A DNA stretch of 60,244 bases from Candidatus Cloacimonadota bacterium (GTDB lineage: Bacteria > Cloacimonadota > Cloacimonadia > Cloacimonadales > TCS61), in NCBI GenBank assembly GCA_021735645.1, contig JAIPGP010000010.1, positions 1 through 60,244 on the forward strand, written 5' to 3'. Shown piece after piece: positions 1 to 7,377 of this stretch; position 1 is the stretch's first letter; every line of letters begins with the position of its first letter. Both the position numbers and the translations under genes were made by a program. A model generated the notes under the pieces. That model had not been told where the DNA came from. It ran no database searches and worked only from the letters and a program-made list of their open reading frames with translations.

Positions 1-180
1 TTCAAAAATAAAATGCTCATTCTCGAGCAAAAATGTCAATTTTGAATATTGACCCTATTTTAACAAAGATGTGCACTTAATGTGCCTAATATAGATTTTG
101 CTCTTTATAATTCAATTACTTAGATTGAACAGTCTCAATATAAAGAACAACCACGAAGTGTGGGCTGAGATTAATATTAC

Positions 181-209
181 TTGACTGAAAAGAGGAGGTT
201 ATGTATAGA
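181..209 (+). promoter_or_regulatory. Candidate sigma70-type promoter for the DUF362 gene
   Basis: TTGACT at 181-186 and TATAGA at 204-209 are separated by 17 bp. A transcript would start near 216, just before the Shine-Dalgarno AGAGG (223-227) of the ATG at 235. The TTG at 181 is therefore better read as a -35 box than as a start codon. Sequence match only. Confidence 0.5.
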
Positions 210-234
210 GAAAAAAAGCAGAAGAGGTTCAATA

Positions 235-1227
235 ATGGCAATTGTGTATTATTCTAAGGCTATAAATGCTGAGTCAGTGTGGAAAATTTATGAAAAAATC
301 GCAATCGAAAAGCAGGGCAGGCTTGCCATAAAGCTGCACTTTGGAGAGCGGGGCAACCGGAATTATCTTGATCCGGCTTTATTGTATATTCTGGCAAGCA
401 GGCTGGACGCTGTACTGGTAGAGACTAATGTGCTTTATCTGGGACCCCGGCGAGAGACAGCAACGCATCTGTCAGTGGCAAAAGAGCATGGATTTGATTT
501 TGCACCGCTGCACATTTTAGATGCGGAAGGTGATTATAGTCTGCCGTATCAGGGGCTTAGCCATTTCAGTGAAGTACGGCTGCCGCTGGCAATAGATGAA
601 TATGATGGCTATATTATTTATTCGCATTTCAAGGGTCATATCATGACCGGGTTTGGTGGAGCTATCAAGAATGTAGGGATGGGCATGGCGAGTATTCCTG
701 GTAAAATGGTTCAGCATTCTTCCACTATTCCGGTTATAAATGCTGGTGCTTGTGTAAGTTGCGGTTTGTGTAAAAAAGAATGTCCCGGCGGAGCTATAAC
801 TTTAGAGCCGGTAGTCATTGATCCGCTTAAATGTGTTGGCTGCGGAAAATGTATTGGTGTGTGTCCACAGCAGGTGTTTTCCATTCCCTGGGGCAGCACT
901 GGGTTGCAGGTATTTCAGGAGAGACTGGTGGAATATGCCAGGATGATTTCTGATGGGAGAAAGATGGTTTATATAAATGTGATTGATAAGGTGTCACGGT
1001 TGTGTGATTGTGATAAGGGGGCACCACCGCCCTTTGCAGCTAAGATCGGGATTGTGGGTGGCACAGATATGGTGGCGGTAGATAAAGCTTCCCTTGATCT
1101 GGTGAATAGACATACTGGATTTAGAGATGCCTTTTTGAAGCATACTGGTGTGAGCGGAGATTATCAGTTGGAATATGCCGAGCGCATAGGCTTAAGCAGT
1201 CGGGAATATGAATTGATAGAAGTATAA
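235..1227 (+). CDS. DUF362 domain protein with two 4Fe-4S ferredoxin motifs
   Basis: A DUF362-type iron-sulfur protein of 330 residues. Two CxxCxxCxxxCP motifs lie about residues 173-183 and 200-210 (CVSCGLCKKECP and CVGCGKCIGVCP), each able to bind a [4Fe-4S] cluster, so an electron-transfer or redox role is likely. The substrate is unknown. The DUF362 part surrounds them, with a GGAIKNVGMG segment before and CDCDKG / GIVGGTDMVAVDKASLDL segments after, typical of the family. I chose ATG 235 because AGAGG sits 7 nt upstream; an in-frame TTG at 181 has no ribosome site and overlaps the putative -35 box. No signal peptide is seen, so it is probably cytoplasmic. It is followed after 76 bp by a TetR regulator with its own promoter. 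The family assignment is firm, the function is not. Confidence 0.9.
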   Translation: MAIVYYSKAINAESVWKIYEKIAIEKQGRLAIKLHFGERGNRNYLDPALLYILASRLDAVLVETNVLYLGPRRETATHLSVAKEHGFDFAPLHILDAEGDYSLPYQGLSHFSEVRLPLAIDEYDGYIIYSHFKGHIMTGFGGAIKNVGMGMASIPGKMVQHSSTIPVINAGACVSCGLCKKECPGGAITLEPVVIDPLKCVGCGKCIGVCPQQVFSIPWGSTGLQVFQERLVEYARMISDGRKMVYINVIDKVSRLCDCDKGAPPPFAAKIGIVGGTDMVAVDKASLDLVNRHTGFRDAFLKHTGVSGDYQLEYAERIGLSSREYELIEV

Positions 1228-1231
1228 GAAA

Positions 1232-1246
1232 ATGAATGTGATTCAT
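1232..1246. promoter_or_regulatory. Palindrome, candidate TetR-family operator
   Basis: ATGAAT-GTG-ATTCAT is a perfect 6-bp inverted repeat with a 3-bp centre, 4 bp upstream of the -35 box of the TetR gene. TetR regulators commonly bind such palindromes in their own promoters. The TGAAT/ATTCA half-sites resemble those described for Bacillus FadR, which the encoded protein also resembles. The assignment is inference. Confidence 0.45.
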
Positions 1247-1250
1247 AAAC

Positions 1251-1279
1251 TTGACTGATTTTTTCTGAAAATTTATATT
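1251..1279 (+). promoter_or_regulatory. Sigma70-type promoter of the TetR gene
   Basis: TTGACT at 1251-1256 and TATATT at 1274-1279 are 17 bp apart, 25 bp before the ATG at 1304, with GGAGG between. Good consensus match; not tested. Confidence 0.6.
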
Positions 1280-1303
1280 GGCTCAGGATTGGAGGTGTGA
1301 CCT

Positions 1304-1930
1304 ATGATAAAGAGAAAGAAGACAAAAAGAGTGATATTAAAGCAGGAGCAAAAGCGTAAAGCCATTCTTGAAGCAGCAATAAAGGTGTTTTCTGAGAAGG
1401 GTTTTCATGGTGCCAAAATAACCGAGATTGCTCATGAAGCTGGAGTGGCAGATGGTACAACCTATCTATATTTCAAGAATAAAGATGATCTACTGATCAA
1501 GGCAGTGGAGAATTTGTTTGAGAACCGTTTAAATGAGATGGAAAAACGGATATCCGAGAAAGAGACAGGTTATGAGAAGTTGTTCTGTTTTGCGGAAGAG
1601 CATATTACGCTATTTACAGAAGACCCGAAAGTGGTTAGATTTCTGGCAGTAGAGCTGCGTCAGAGCAAGGAGTTTTATAATAAATATCCGGATTTCAAGC
1701 CCTTACGTCATTATTTGAGCTATCTGCAGAAGATATGTACCGAAGCAATAGAAGAGGGCTCGATCAGGGATATAGACCCGGTAGCATTGAGTTATATGGT
1801 CTTTGGAACAGTCAATTTTGTGATTACCGAATGGGCAGTGCAGGAGCAGTCATTTTCTCTGGAGGAGATGAAAGCACATATTATCAATATCCTGAGATAT
1901 GGACTTAGCCGGGGTGGGAACAGCAATTAG
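1304..1930 (+). CDS. TetR/AcrR family regulator, FadR (YsiA)-like
   Basis: A 208-residue transcriptional repressor of the TetR family. The N-terminal helix-turn-helix spans about residues 18-65 (AAIKVFSEKGFHGAKITEIA, then AGVADGTTYLYFKNKDDLL). The C-terminal ligand domain has an 'ELRQS' segment and an 'MVFGTVNFVITEW' segment that resemble the acyl-CoA-responsive Bacillus FadR/YsiA group. A role in fatty-acid metabolism is therefore possible, but no fad genes lie in the window. The start is ATG 1304 behind GGAGGTG. The basic first 18 residues (KRKKTKR) precede the HTH. It probably represses itself through the palindrome at 1232-1246. Its 3' end overlaps the convergent radical SAM gene by 4 bp. 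Confidence 0.9.
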   Translation: MIKRKKTKRVILKQEQKRKAILEAAIKVFSEKGFHGAKITEIAHEAGVADGTTYLYFKNKDDLLIKAVENLFENRLNEMEKRISEKETGYEKLFCFAEEHITLFTEDPKVVRFLAVELRQSKEFYNKYPDFKPLRHYLSYLQKICTEAIEEGSIRDIDPVALSYMVFGTVNFVITEWAVQEQSFSLEEMKAHIINILRYGLSRGGNSN

Positions 1931-2952
1931 TTAACTCTGGTTTGCATAACCCGCATCTTCACACTTTCCCCGCAATTCTTACACATAGTGAATACCTGCC
2001 GGTTAGTGAGAATCTGCTTCCTGAATTTCTGCAAGCGAACTCCTTTCCAGATAGCGATAAGTTTTTCATCATTAATATTGCCAATTGTATGATTGATGTC
2101 CTTATCAAAGCAGCAGACAGCCATTTCGCCATTCCAGTTGACGACTGCATTCATCCAGATACGACGGCAGCGATTGGGAATACCGGCTTTCAATTCAAAA
2201 TTATTTCCTGAAATCTTATATCTTCTATAGCGTGGGTTTAGAGGGAGAAATCTCTCAACGTCTTCTTTTTCATAAATTTGCACGGTTTTCAATTCCAGGT
2301 TATCTACCTGAATATCTTTTGCCAGTTGCCTGATAGCTTTTAATTCATGCTCATTGTGCTTCATCACCAGGAATTGCCAGCGAAGTAAGGGATTATTTTC
2401 TTTCAGCTTACGGCGGGAAGCAACGATCATTTTTGCCAGGTCCAGCACATCAGCTACTTTACCATTGATCCGGTATTTATTGTAAGTTTCCTGAGTAGCA
2501 CCATCAAGTGAGATTATCAGGGAGTCCAAGCCGCTATTCACCAGAGCATCAGTGTCTGGATGTATGTTTCCATTAGTCGAAAGCAGAGTGAACATTTTAT
2601 GATCGGAAGCATAGCGGATCATGGTCAGGATGTCCTTATTCAGGAATGGTTCGCCCTGATTCCAGAGTAAAACCAGGAAGCTTTTTTTATGAACCTGATC
2701 AATTATACTACGGAAAGTATCCAGAGTCATATAGCCTTTTTCACGTTTAAGGGTGCCATTACCGGAGGGGCATAGGGGGCAGCGCAGGTTGCAGATATTG
2801 GCAGGTTCAATCATTATTACTGGTGGAAAACCCCAGATAAGTGGTTTACGGATGACTAAAGAGAGGAAATAACCGATATATACTTTGATGGCATTCCAGG
2901 TTCGGGGCAGTGTGAGTGCCTTCCGGAGAAAGCGGAGATTTTCATTGATCAT
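1927..2952 (-). CDS. Radical SAM protein with SPASM-like C-terminus
   Basis: A 341-residue radical S-adenosylmethionine enzyme. The [4Fe-4S]-binding CxxxCxxC is C54-NLR-C58-PL-C61. A GGEP-like segment reads NQGEPFLN (about 98-105). The C-terminal Cys set (C262, C280/C281, C324, C327) fits a SPASM/twitch domain for auxiliary clusters, as in peptide- and protein-modifying or dehydrogenase radical SAM enzymes. It is the last gene of a minus-strand operon, 18 bp after a DUF2007 gene, which follows a MEMO-AMMECR1 fusion. The motif differs from the CxYCQN-type radical SAM usually found with MEMO/AMMECR1, so the association is not the standard trio. Substrate unknown. Confidence 0.92.
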   Translation of the reverse strand: MINENLRFLRKALTLPRTWNAIKVYIGYFLSLVIRKPLIWGFPPVIMIEPANICNLRCPLCPSGNGTLKREKGYMTLDTFRSIIDQVHKKSFLVLLWNQGEPFLNKDILTMIRYASDHKMFTLLSTNGNIHPDTDALVNSGLDSLIISLDGATQETYNKYRINGKVADVLDLAKMIVASRRKLKENNPLLRWQFLVMKHNEHELKAIRQLAKDIQVDNLELKTVQIYEKEDVERFLPLNPRYRRYKISGNNFELKAGIPNRCRRIWMNAVVNWNGEMAVCCFDKDINHTIGNINDEKLIAIWKGVRLQKFRKQILTNRQVFTMCKNCGESVKMRVMQTRVN

Positions 2953-2970
2953 TGAGGTAATCTTTCCTGT

Positions 2971-3225
2971 TTAATGTAATTCGTCATCTTCTGGTTCTTC
3001 ATAGATTTCCTGCATCTCCGCCAGCAGTTCCAGAGCAGTATCTGCATCTGCCTGCCGTACCTGGATTTCAATGAAACCGGATACCGAATAAAAACCATTA
3101 TAAATAGAGCCAAAATTCTCATTCTGTACGGAGAATTCGATACCGGCATCTATTAAGAGAGATTTGGCAATAGCCAGGGTTCCGAGGTTATATGTTTTTA
3201 ATACAGTCACAAAATCATCATTCAT
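2971..3225 (-). CDS. DUF2007 domain small protein
   Basis: A small acidic protein of 84 residues of the DUF2007 ('putative signal transducing protein') type: a ferredoxin-like fold unit with 'LGTLAIAKSLLIDAGIEFSVQNE', continuing to 'FIEIQVRQADADTALELL'. The molecular function of the family is not established. I chose ATG 3225 (MNDDF...) because AGGAAG sits 5 nt upstream; a GTG at 3231 overlaps that ribosome site. It lies 9 bp after the stop of the MEMO-AMMECR1 gene and 18 bp before the radical SAM gene, so it is almost certainly cotranscribed with both. Confidence 0.87.
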   Translation of the reverse strand: MNDDFVTVLKTYNLGTLAIAKSLLIDAGIEFSVQNENFGSIYNGFYSVSGFIEIQVRQADADTALELLAEMQEIYEEPEDDELH

Positions 3226-3234
3226 GGTCACTTC

Positions 3235-4710
3235 CTATTCACTGAATTCTTCAACTTGAAAAATATAAATTTCTGTTTGAGGATCAAGGTAGGCATCGGG
3301 GGGGAGCAGGGCTTTGGAGGAGCAGAGTTGTCTCAGGAAAGTTTCTTTATCCCAGCCGGTCTCGCGTGCCACCTGTGGTAGAAACACTCCACTATGATAG
3401 CCTTGCTGCACCAGCACACCATCCCTGCCCATTACTATTTCATCAATAGTTTTCACTTTCTGCATGGGAGATAAAACAGAGATTTCAATAACAATGTCCG
3501 CCATTTCTGCCAGTTCGATAGAATCAAAGCGGGGGTCAGCAAAGGCGGCGGATTGTGCCATTTGCCAGACCGCTTTATAGAGCTGATCACGGGCGATCAT
3601 GTGTCCTATGCAGCCCCTGAGATTTCCTTTTTTATGCAGGGTGACGAAGACAGCTCTTTCCTGTCTTAAGAGCCGGTTATCCGGTTTGGGAATTGCTGTA
3701 TTAGCATGATTAAGGCTATCAATAATAGATTTTCTGGCAAGATTAAGCAGCCATTTTTTTTCTTCAGCAGTTAATTTATCGTCATCTGAAGAGATAGATT
3801 TTTCCGGGTTCATTTTTTGAGGGAATACTATTGCTCCATAGCCTACTACACTATCCAGACCATATTCCGGATGTGCATCACCGGAATTTGCATATTGTAA
3901 TAGCACCGGTTTGTCACTTCCAGAGAGCTGCATGATCTTCTGGAAAATTTCAAAAGCGTGAAAACCGCACAATTCGCAATCCCGCCAGTTTATTTTCTTT
4001 GCCAGAGTCTGCCATTGTTCCGTAATAATCAGATCAATTGTCTCCTGATCCATTTTCTTTGCCAGGTCATAATTATGGAAATGTGACATATCGGTGCTAA
4101 GCACCAGTAAAACCTTTTTATCGCTGGCAGCAATTGCCTGATAGATGATATCTGCAGTATCCAGCAGCAGCTTTTTATCATTAGTTGAAGTTAAAATACT
4201 CACAACCTGAAAGTCCTTCAGGAGATATTGCAGAAAGGGCAATTGGGCTTCATTACTGTGCTCTATAGCGTGAATGGCATCGTTACAATCAATATGAGGG
4301 TGTCCGGCAATGATTTGCTGAGCCAGTTTACGATCAACCGGGATTTCACCTAAAGGTGTCTGCAGTTTATCTCCGTCATAAACGCTTACAATGCCGGCAG
4401 CATAATGATGACTGGAACCCAGTAGGATAACTGTGTCATATTTCTTGTTTTCCAGAAGTTTATAACACCAGGCAGCAACCGGAGCACTGAACATATAACC
4501 GGCATGAGGAACCATAATTCCCAGAGGTTCTAACTGATTTTGAGTTTCGGATAGTTCTGCTTTATCCAGATAATCTTTAAGGTCATTTGCCAGTTCCTGG
4601 GGATTACTGGGATACCATTTCCCGCTGACAGCCGGTTTGCGGGTACGGCATTCCAAAGGCAGCAGAAAACAAAAGACTAAAAGGACAATCAGTGAAACAA
4701 TGTGCTCCAT
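3235..4710 (-). CDS. MEMO-AMMECR1 fusion protein with N-terminal membrane/signal segment
   Basis: A 491-residue fusion of two families often found together. Residues about 25-297 are MEMO-like (LigB dioxygenase fold): 'KPAVSGKWYP', H69 in VPHAGY, H101/H102 in GSSHHY, H210/H212 in DMSHFH and C248 in CELCGFHAFE match by pattern the metal-site residues of MEMO1. Residues about 315-491 are AMMECR1-like with the signature LRGCIG (364-369). Residues 4-19 form a hydrophobic stretch after a short N-terminus, so the protein may be exported or membrane-anchored. The Cys at 21 does not make a good lipobox. A GGGAGG ribosome site supports ATG 4710. It is the first gene of an operon with DUF2007 and a radical SAM enzyme. 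Biochemical role unassigned. Confidence 0.93.
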   Translation of the reverse strand: MEHIVSLIVLLVFCFLLPLECRTRKPAVSGKWYPSNPQELANDLKDYLDKAELSETQNQLEPLGIMVPHAGYMFSAPVAAWCYKLLENKKYDTVILLGSSHHYAAGIVSVYDGDKLQTPLGEIPVDRKLAQQIIAGHPHIDCNDAIHAIEHSNEAQLPFLQYLLKDFQVVSILTSTNDKKLLLDTADIIYQAIAASDKKVLLVLSTDMSHFHNYDLAKKMDQETIDLIITEQWQTLAKKINWRDCELCGFHAFEIFQKIMQLSGSDKPVLLQYANSGDAHPEYGLDSVVGYGAIVFPQKMNPEKSISSDDDKLTAEEKKWLLNLARKSIIDSLNHANTAIPKPDNRLLRQERAVFVTLHKKGNLRGCIGHMIARDQLYKAVWQMAQSAAFADPRFDSIELAEMADIVIEISVLSPMQKVKTIDEIVMGRDGVLVQQGYHSGVFLPQVARETGWDKETFLRQLCSSKALLPPDAYLDPQTEIYIFQVEEFSE

Positions 4711-4873
4711 AACACACCTCCCGGAAATCAGAATAAATGCAGTTTAAAAGGAGAATGGTGAGTGTCAAGGAATTTTGCGTTTTTGCAGGATTATTAGCCT
4801 GAATCCATTACTTAAAAAATATGAAAGTAGATCAACTGCAAAGTAAATATAACTGAATGAATTACATGGTATC

Positions 4874-4900
4874 AAAAAAAAGGGAACCAAAGTTCCCTTT
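4874..4900 (-). terminator. Rho-independent terminator after the interrupted sorting-domain gene
   Basis: On the minus strand AAAGGGAAC pairs with GTTCCCTTT (4-nt loop) and is followed by a U run (A-run 4874-4881 on the plus strand). It lies 21 bp past the stop at 4922. Confidence 0.8.
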
Positions 4901-4921
4901 ATAATTTGAGCTTAATAAAAA

Positions 4922-6271
4922 TTATTTCAGCAGGATCAGCTTACCGCTTTCTCTGCAAAGCCCGGCAGTAAATCTGTAGAAATATATTCCACTGGCAGTG
5001 TTATCAGCCTGCCAGGAGATATTATAGCTGTCTGCCGGCTGGAAAGTATTAACTAATTGTTCCACTAATTGTCCACGCAGATTATATATTTCCAGTTTAA
5101 CCTGGTCAGGCTGAGTAAGCGTATAATGGAAATTTGTGACCGGGTTAAAGGGATTTGGGTATACTGACTGCAAAGCGGTAATTTGAGGAAGATCAGATTG
5201 GTTATTTTCAGTAATAACTATAGTCAAGCTTACAGGCAGGATCAATTCTGTTTCATCAGGATCATTAGAAATGATATTTATCTCAGTAGTATAAGTCCCT
5301 GAAGCCATATCGCTGGTATCGAAATTGAAAATTATTTCCTCTGAATCTGCTGCAGGGATAATACCCGCAGATGGTGATATATTTAACCAGGTGATTAACT
5401 CCGAAGTAATGAGTTCGTACTCGAGGTCACTTCCACCTTCGTTTGAGATTGTAAGAGGATATTGATGCTGGATATCAGTATTGAGTTCCAGATTGATTAC
5501 TGATTCTGAAACATCAATATCAGGCGGATTCAGGCAAAATGCTGTGAGGCTGATCACGGTTGACTGGTTATCTCGGTCATTACATAAAATAGTGATGTAC
5601 CCTGAATAACTGCCTTCTTCCATAGCTCTAAAAGTAACATTTAGTTCTATGAATTCCCGTCCAGCGATAGTTAAAGGAGCAAGGGTATCAACCAGGAAGT
5701 CATTACTTGAAACTTCAATTTCCCAGATTTCCAGGTCAAGAAAGCCTGTATTTTCCAGGAAAAGAGATTCTGAAACATCATAACCGGGATAGGCACTTTC
5801 AAATTCCAGCCCCGAAGCAGAAGTTTGCAGCTCCGGTCCATCTATATCAGCCAGAAAAGCTACGTATTCCATCATCAGATACTGGCGAGTATCAAAGAAC
5901 TCATCTTCCTCAAAAGCTCCCAGTACTGGTGAGCAGACAATTGTCCGCCAGTCAGCAGCATCATACATCACGGCACGTCCAATACCATCCTGAGAACTGA
6001 TAAATATTTCACCTTCACCAGCACCTAACTGATCGATGCCGTAGTTACAGTCACCAGTAGGGTAAGGGAAAGAAGTATCCACAGCAAAGGTGTCATCTTC
6101 ACCATTGAGACTGCTGATGACGTTCTGAGAGCCTGCACCTTGATAATCTGCCCCAAAGTGGTCAAAGAAATCAGTGTTATTGTGGTCTTGCCCCACATTG
6201 GCACCTTCCATATACACGGCTCCACCATCATTCATGAAATTTACCAGAGCTTCCTGCTGCACAGCGCTCAC
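4922..6271 (-). CDS. C-terminal part of an interrupted sorting-domain protein
   Basis: This 449-residue frame is the downstream part of a gene whose upstream part is at 6293-7021. Both are in the same reading frame, separated only by a TGA at 6293-6295 and seven sense codons. The GTG at 6271 has no ribosome site, so independent translation is doubtful. In order it holds the end of a ThuA/glutamine-amidotransferase-like domain (to about residue 140), a choice-of-anchor D-like Ig domain (about 148-250), a BACON-like Ig domain (about 253-350), and a FlgD-Ig/T9SS-like sorting module (YPNPFNP at about 369, ending LILLK). The sorting signal would be lost if translation stops at the TGA. A good terminator follows. 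It is likely a decayed or read-through gene. Confidence 0.8.
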   Translation of the reverse strand: MSAVQQEALVNFMNDGGAVYMEGANVGQDHNNTDFFDHFGADYQGAGSQNVISSLNGEDDTFAVDTSFPYPTGDCNYGIDQLGAGEGEIFISSQDGIGRAVMYDAADWRTIVCSPVLGAFEEDEFFDTRQYLMMEYVAFLADIDGPELQTSASGLEFESAYPGYDVSESLFLENTGFLDLEIWEIEVSSNDFLVDTLAPLTIAGREFIELNVTFRAMEEGSYSGYITILCNDRDNQSTVISLTAFCLNPPDIDVSESVINLELNTDIQHQYPLTISNEGGSDLEYELITSELITWLNISPSAGIIPAADSEEIIFNFDTSDMASGTYTTEINIISNDPDETELILPVSLTIVITENNQSDLPQITALQSVYPNPFNPVTNFHYTLTQPDQVKLEIYNLRGQLVEQLVNTFQPADSYNISWQADNTASGIYFYRFTAGLCRESGKLILLK

Positions 6272-6292
6272 GGCGCCCGGAGGAGTAGCCCC

Positions 6293-7021
6293 TCAACCTA
6301 CGCAGTATAAGCCCAGCTCAATCATGATCACATCATAGAAATCAAGTTCTCTGGGCAGGATACTTACCAGTTCATAATCCAGTTCATTAGCATCAAGAGC
6401 CATGGTTATGCTGTTCTCACAGGTATAATATTGTCCGTTATTAGGGTCTATATAATCTGAATTATTATCATTATCCCAGACGAGGATATTGAATACGCAG
6501 TCTTCTACAACGATATTATCAATACAAACTCCATAACCCCAATAAGCTTCTCCTTCAAAGGCAATAGAATATGTACTTGTTGGCTCAGGAAGATCAAGGA
6601 TCACTTGAGTCCATTCATTTTCCTCTTCAGCAAAATATTCCAGAAGCTGCCAGTCATCGCTGACGGAAGTGCGATAATATACCCGCAGATAATCCTGATA
6701 ACTTGTCCAGCTATCCTGCACATACCAGAAACTCAATTTGCTGTGAGTTGTAAGTGCAAATTCAGGAGAAACCAGTTTTGTCATATTGCCGTCAATGTGA
6801 TTATCAAAGAACCAGGCATTAAAATTGCCCTCATATGCTGCCGGAGGATGGTCATTCTGTCCACCATCATGGATACCCCAGTTAACCTCGCCAGCAACGT
6901 ATTCCTGTGACCATTCTGATGGTATCATGCCATCCTCAAAATCTTCAGAAAATACTTCAATTGCTGCCGAAAGCTGCAGCATAACTATCAGTAAAAAAGT
7001 AAACAATAAAATCCGCTTCAT
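6293..7021 (-). CDS. N-terminal part of an interrupted exported protein (choice-of-anchor J domain)
   Basis: 242 residues that start with a signal peptide (MKRILLFTFLLIVMLQLSAA) behind GGGAGG. Next comes a MAM/choice-of-anchor J-like beta-sandwich ('FSEDFEDGMIPSEW', ending 'GYGVCIDNIVVED', about residues 24-175). Then the first strand set of a ThuA-like domain begins ('FNILVWDNDNNSDY', ending 'YDVIMIELGLYCVG'). It ends at TGA 6293-6295 in the middle of that domain, and the rest continues in the same frame to 4922. A nonsense mutation is the simplest reading; a sequencing error or read-through is possible. TGA works as a normal stop elsewhere here, e.g. after the LLK end at 27311. Confidence 0.8.
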   Translation of the reverse strand: MKRILLFTFLLIVMLQLSAAIEVFSEDFEDGMIPSEWSQEYVAGEVNWGIHDGGQNDHPPAAYEGNFNAWFFDNHIDGNMTKLVSPEFALTTHSKLSFWYVQDSWTSYQDYLRVYYRTSVSDDWQLLEYFAEEENEWTQVILDLPEPTSTYSIAFEGEAYWGYGVCIDNIVVEDCVFNILVWDNDNNSDYIDPNNGQYYTCENSITMALDANELDYELVSILPRELDFYDVIMIELGLYCVG

Positions 7022-7100
7022 TAGCTTTACCTCCCAGGATTATTAATTAAACCGAAAATGAGTTTCTGGAAATTTATTGTCAAGTACTGCTTAATATTAG

Positions 7101-7367
7101 CTGGCATCCCCCCGAAATTAAAAAACATTCCTGCCGCTAAGTTAGCCGTGCACCGCAGGGTATTTCCAGGTGGGGCGCAGATAACGACCGCTATCACTCA
7201 TTCCCCGAAAATAAACTTGCTGCGGTGAAAAACATAGATAGCTACTGATAACTGCTTGTAGTTCTCGCCCCACTTCTGGAGTACCGTTAGCGTTGCAAGT
7301 CCTACTTATCTGGTCAATTATCATCAAAATTTCCGATATGAAAACAAGAAATACAGGGGGATGCCAG
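7101..7367. mobile_element. MITE-like foldback element with TIRs and a 13-bp target duplication
   Basis: CTGGCATCCCCC at 7101-7112 is repeated inverted at 7356-7367. Outside it, TGCTTAATATTAG is present as a direct repeat at 7088-7100 and 7369-7381, as expected of a target-site duplication (one extra T at 7368). Inside, TCCAG/GTGGGGCG (7165-7177) pairs with CGCCCCAC..CTGGA (7266-7279) and the pairing extends outward imperfectly (GCACCGC...GGGTAT with GTACC...GCG..TGC). The whole element can thus fold on itself. It has no credible transposase and fits a non-autonomous element. It sits at the stop codon of the PEGA gene at 7378, whose last bases are part of the duplication. Confidence 0.7.
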
Positions 7368-7377
7368 TTGCTTAATA

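Noticed and set aside
181-234. Upstream TTG start for the DUF362 protein
   Set aside because: It has no ribosome site and is part of a good -35 box; ATG 235 has AGAGG at proper distance.
1927-2952. Canonical AmmeMemoRadiSam-type radical SAM enzyme
   Set aside because: The Fe-S motif CNLRCPLC and the SPASM-like Cys set do not fit that subfamily.
6293-6295. TGA as a sense codon genome-wide (recoded genetic code)
   Set aside because: The gene ending at 27311 uses TGA right after the conserved LLK end, so TGA is a normal stop here. Selenocysteine is kept only as a weak alternative because the downstream hairpin has just 5 pairs.
7142-7327. 61-residue minus-strand reading frame
   Set aside because: It lies inside the foldback element, has no ribosome site and no family resemblance.
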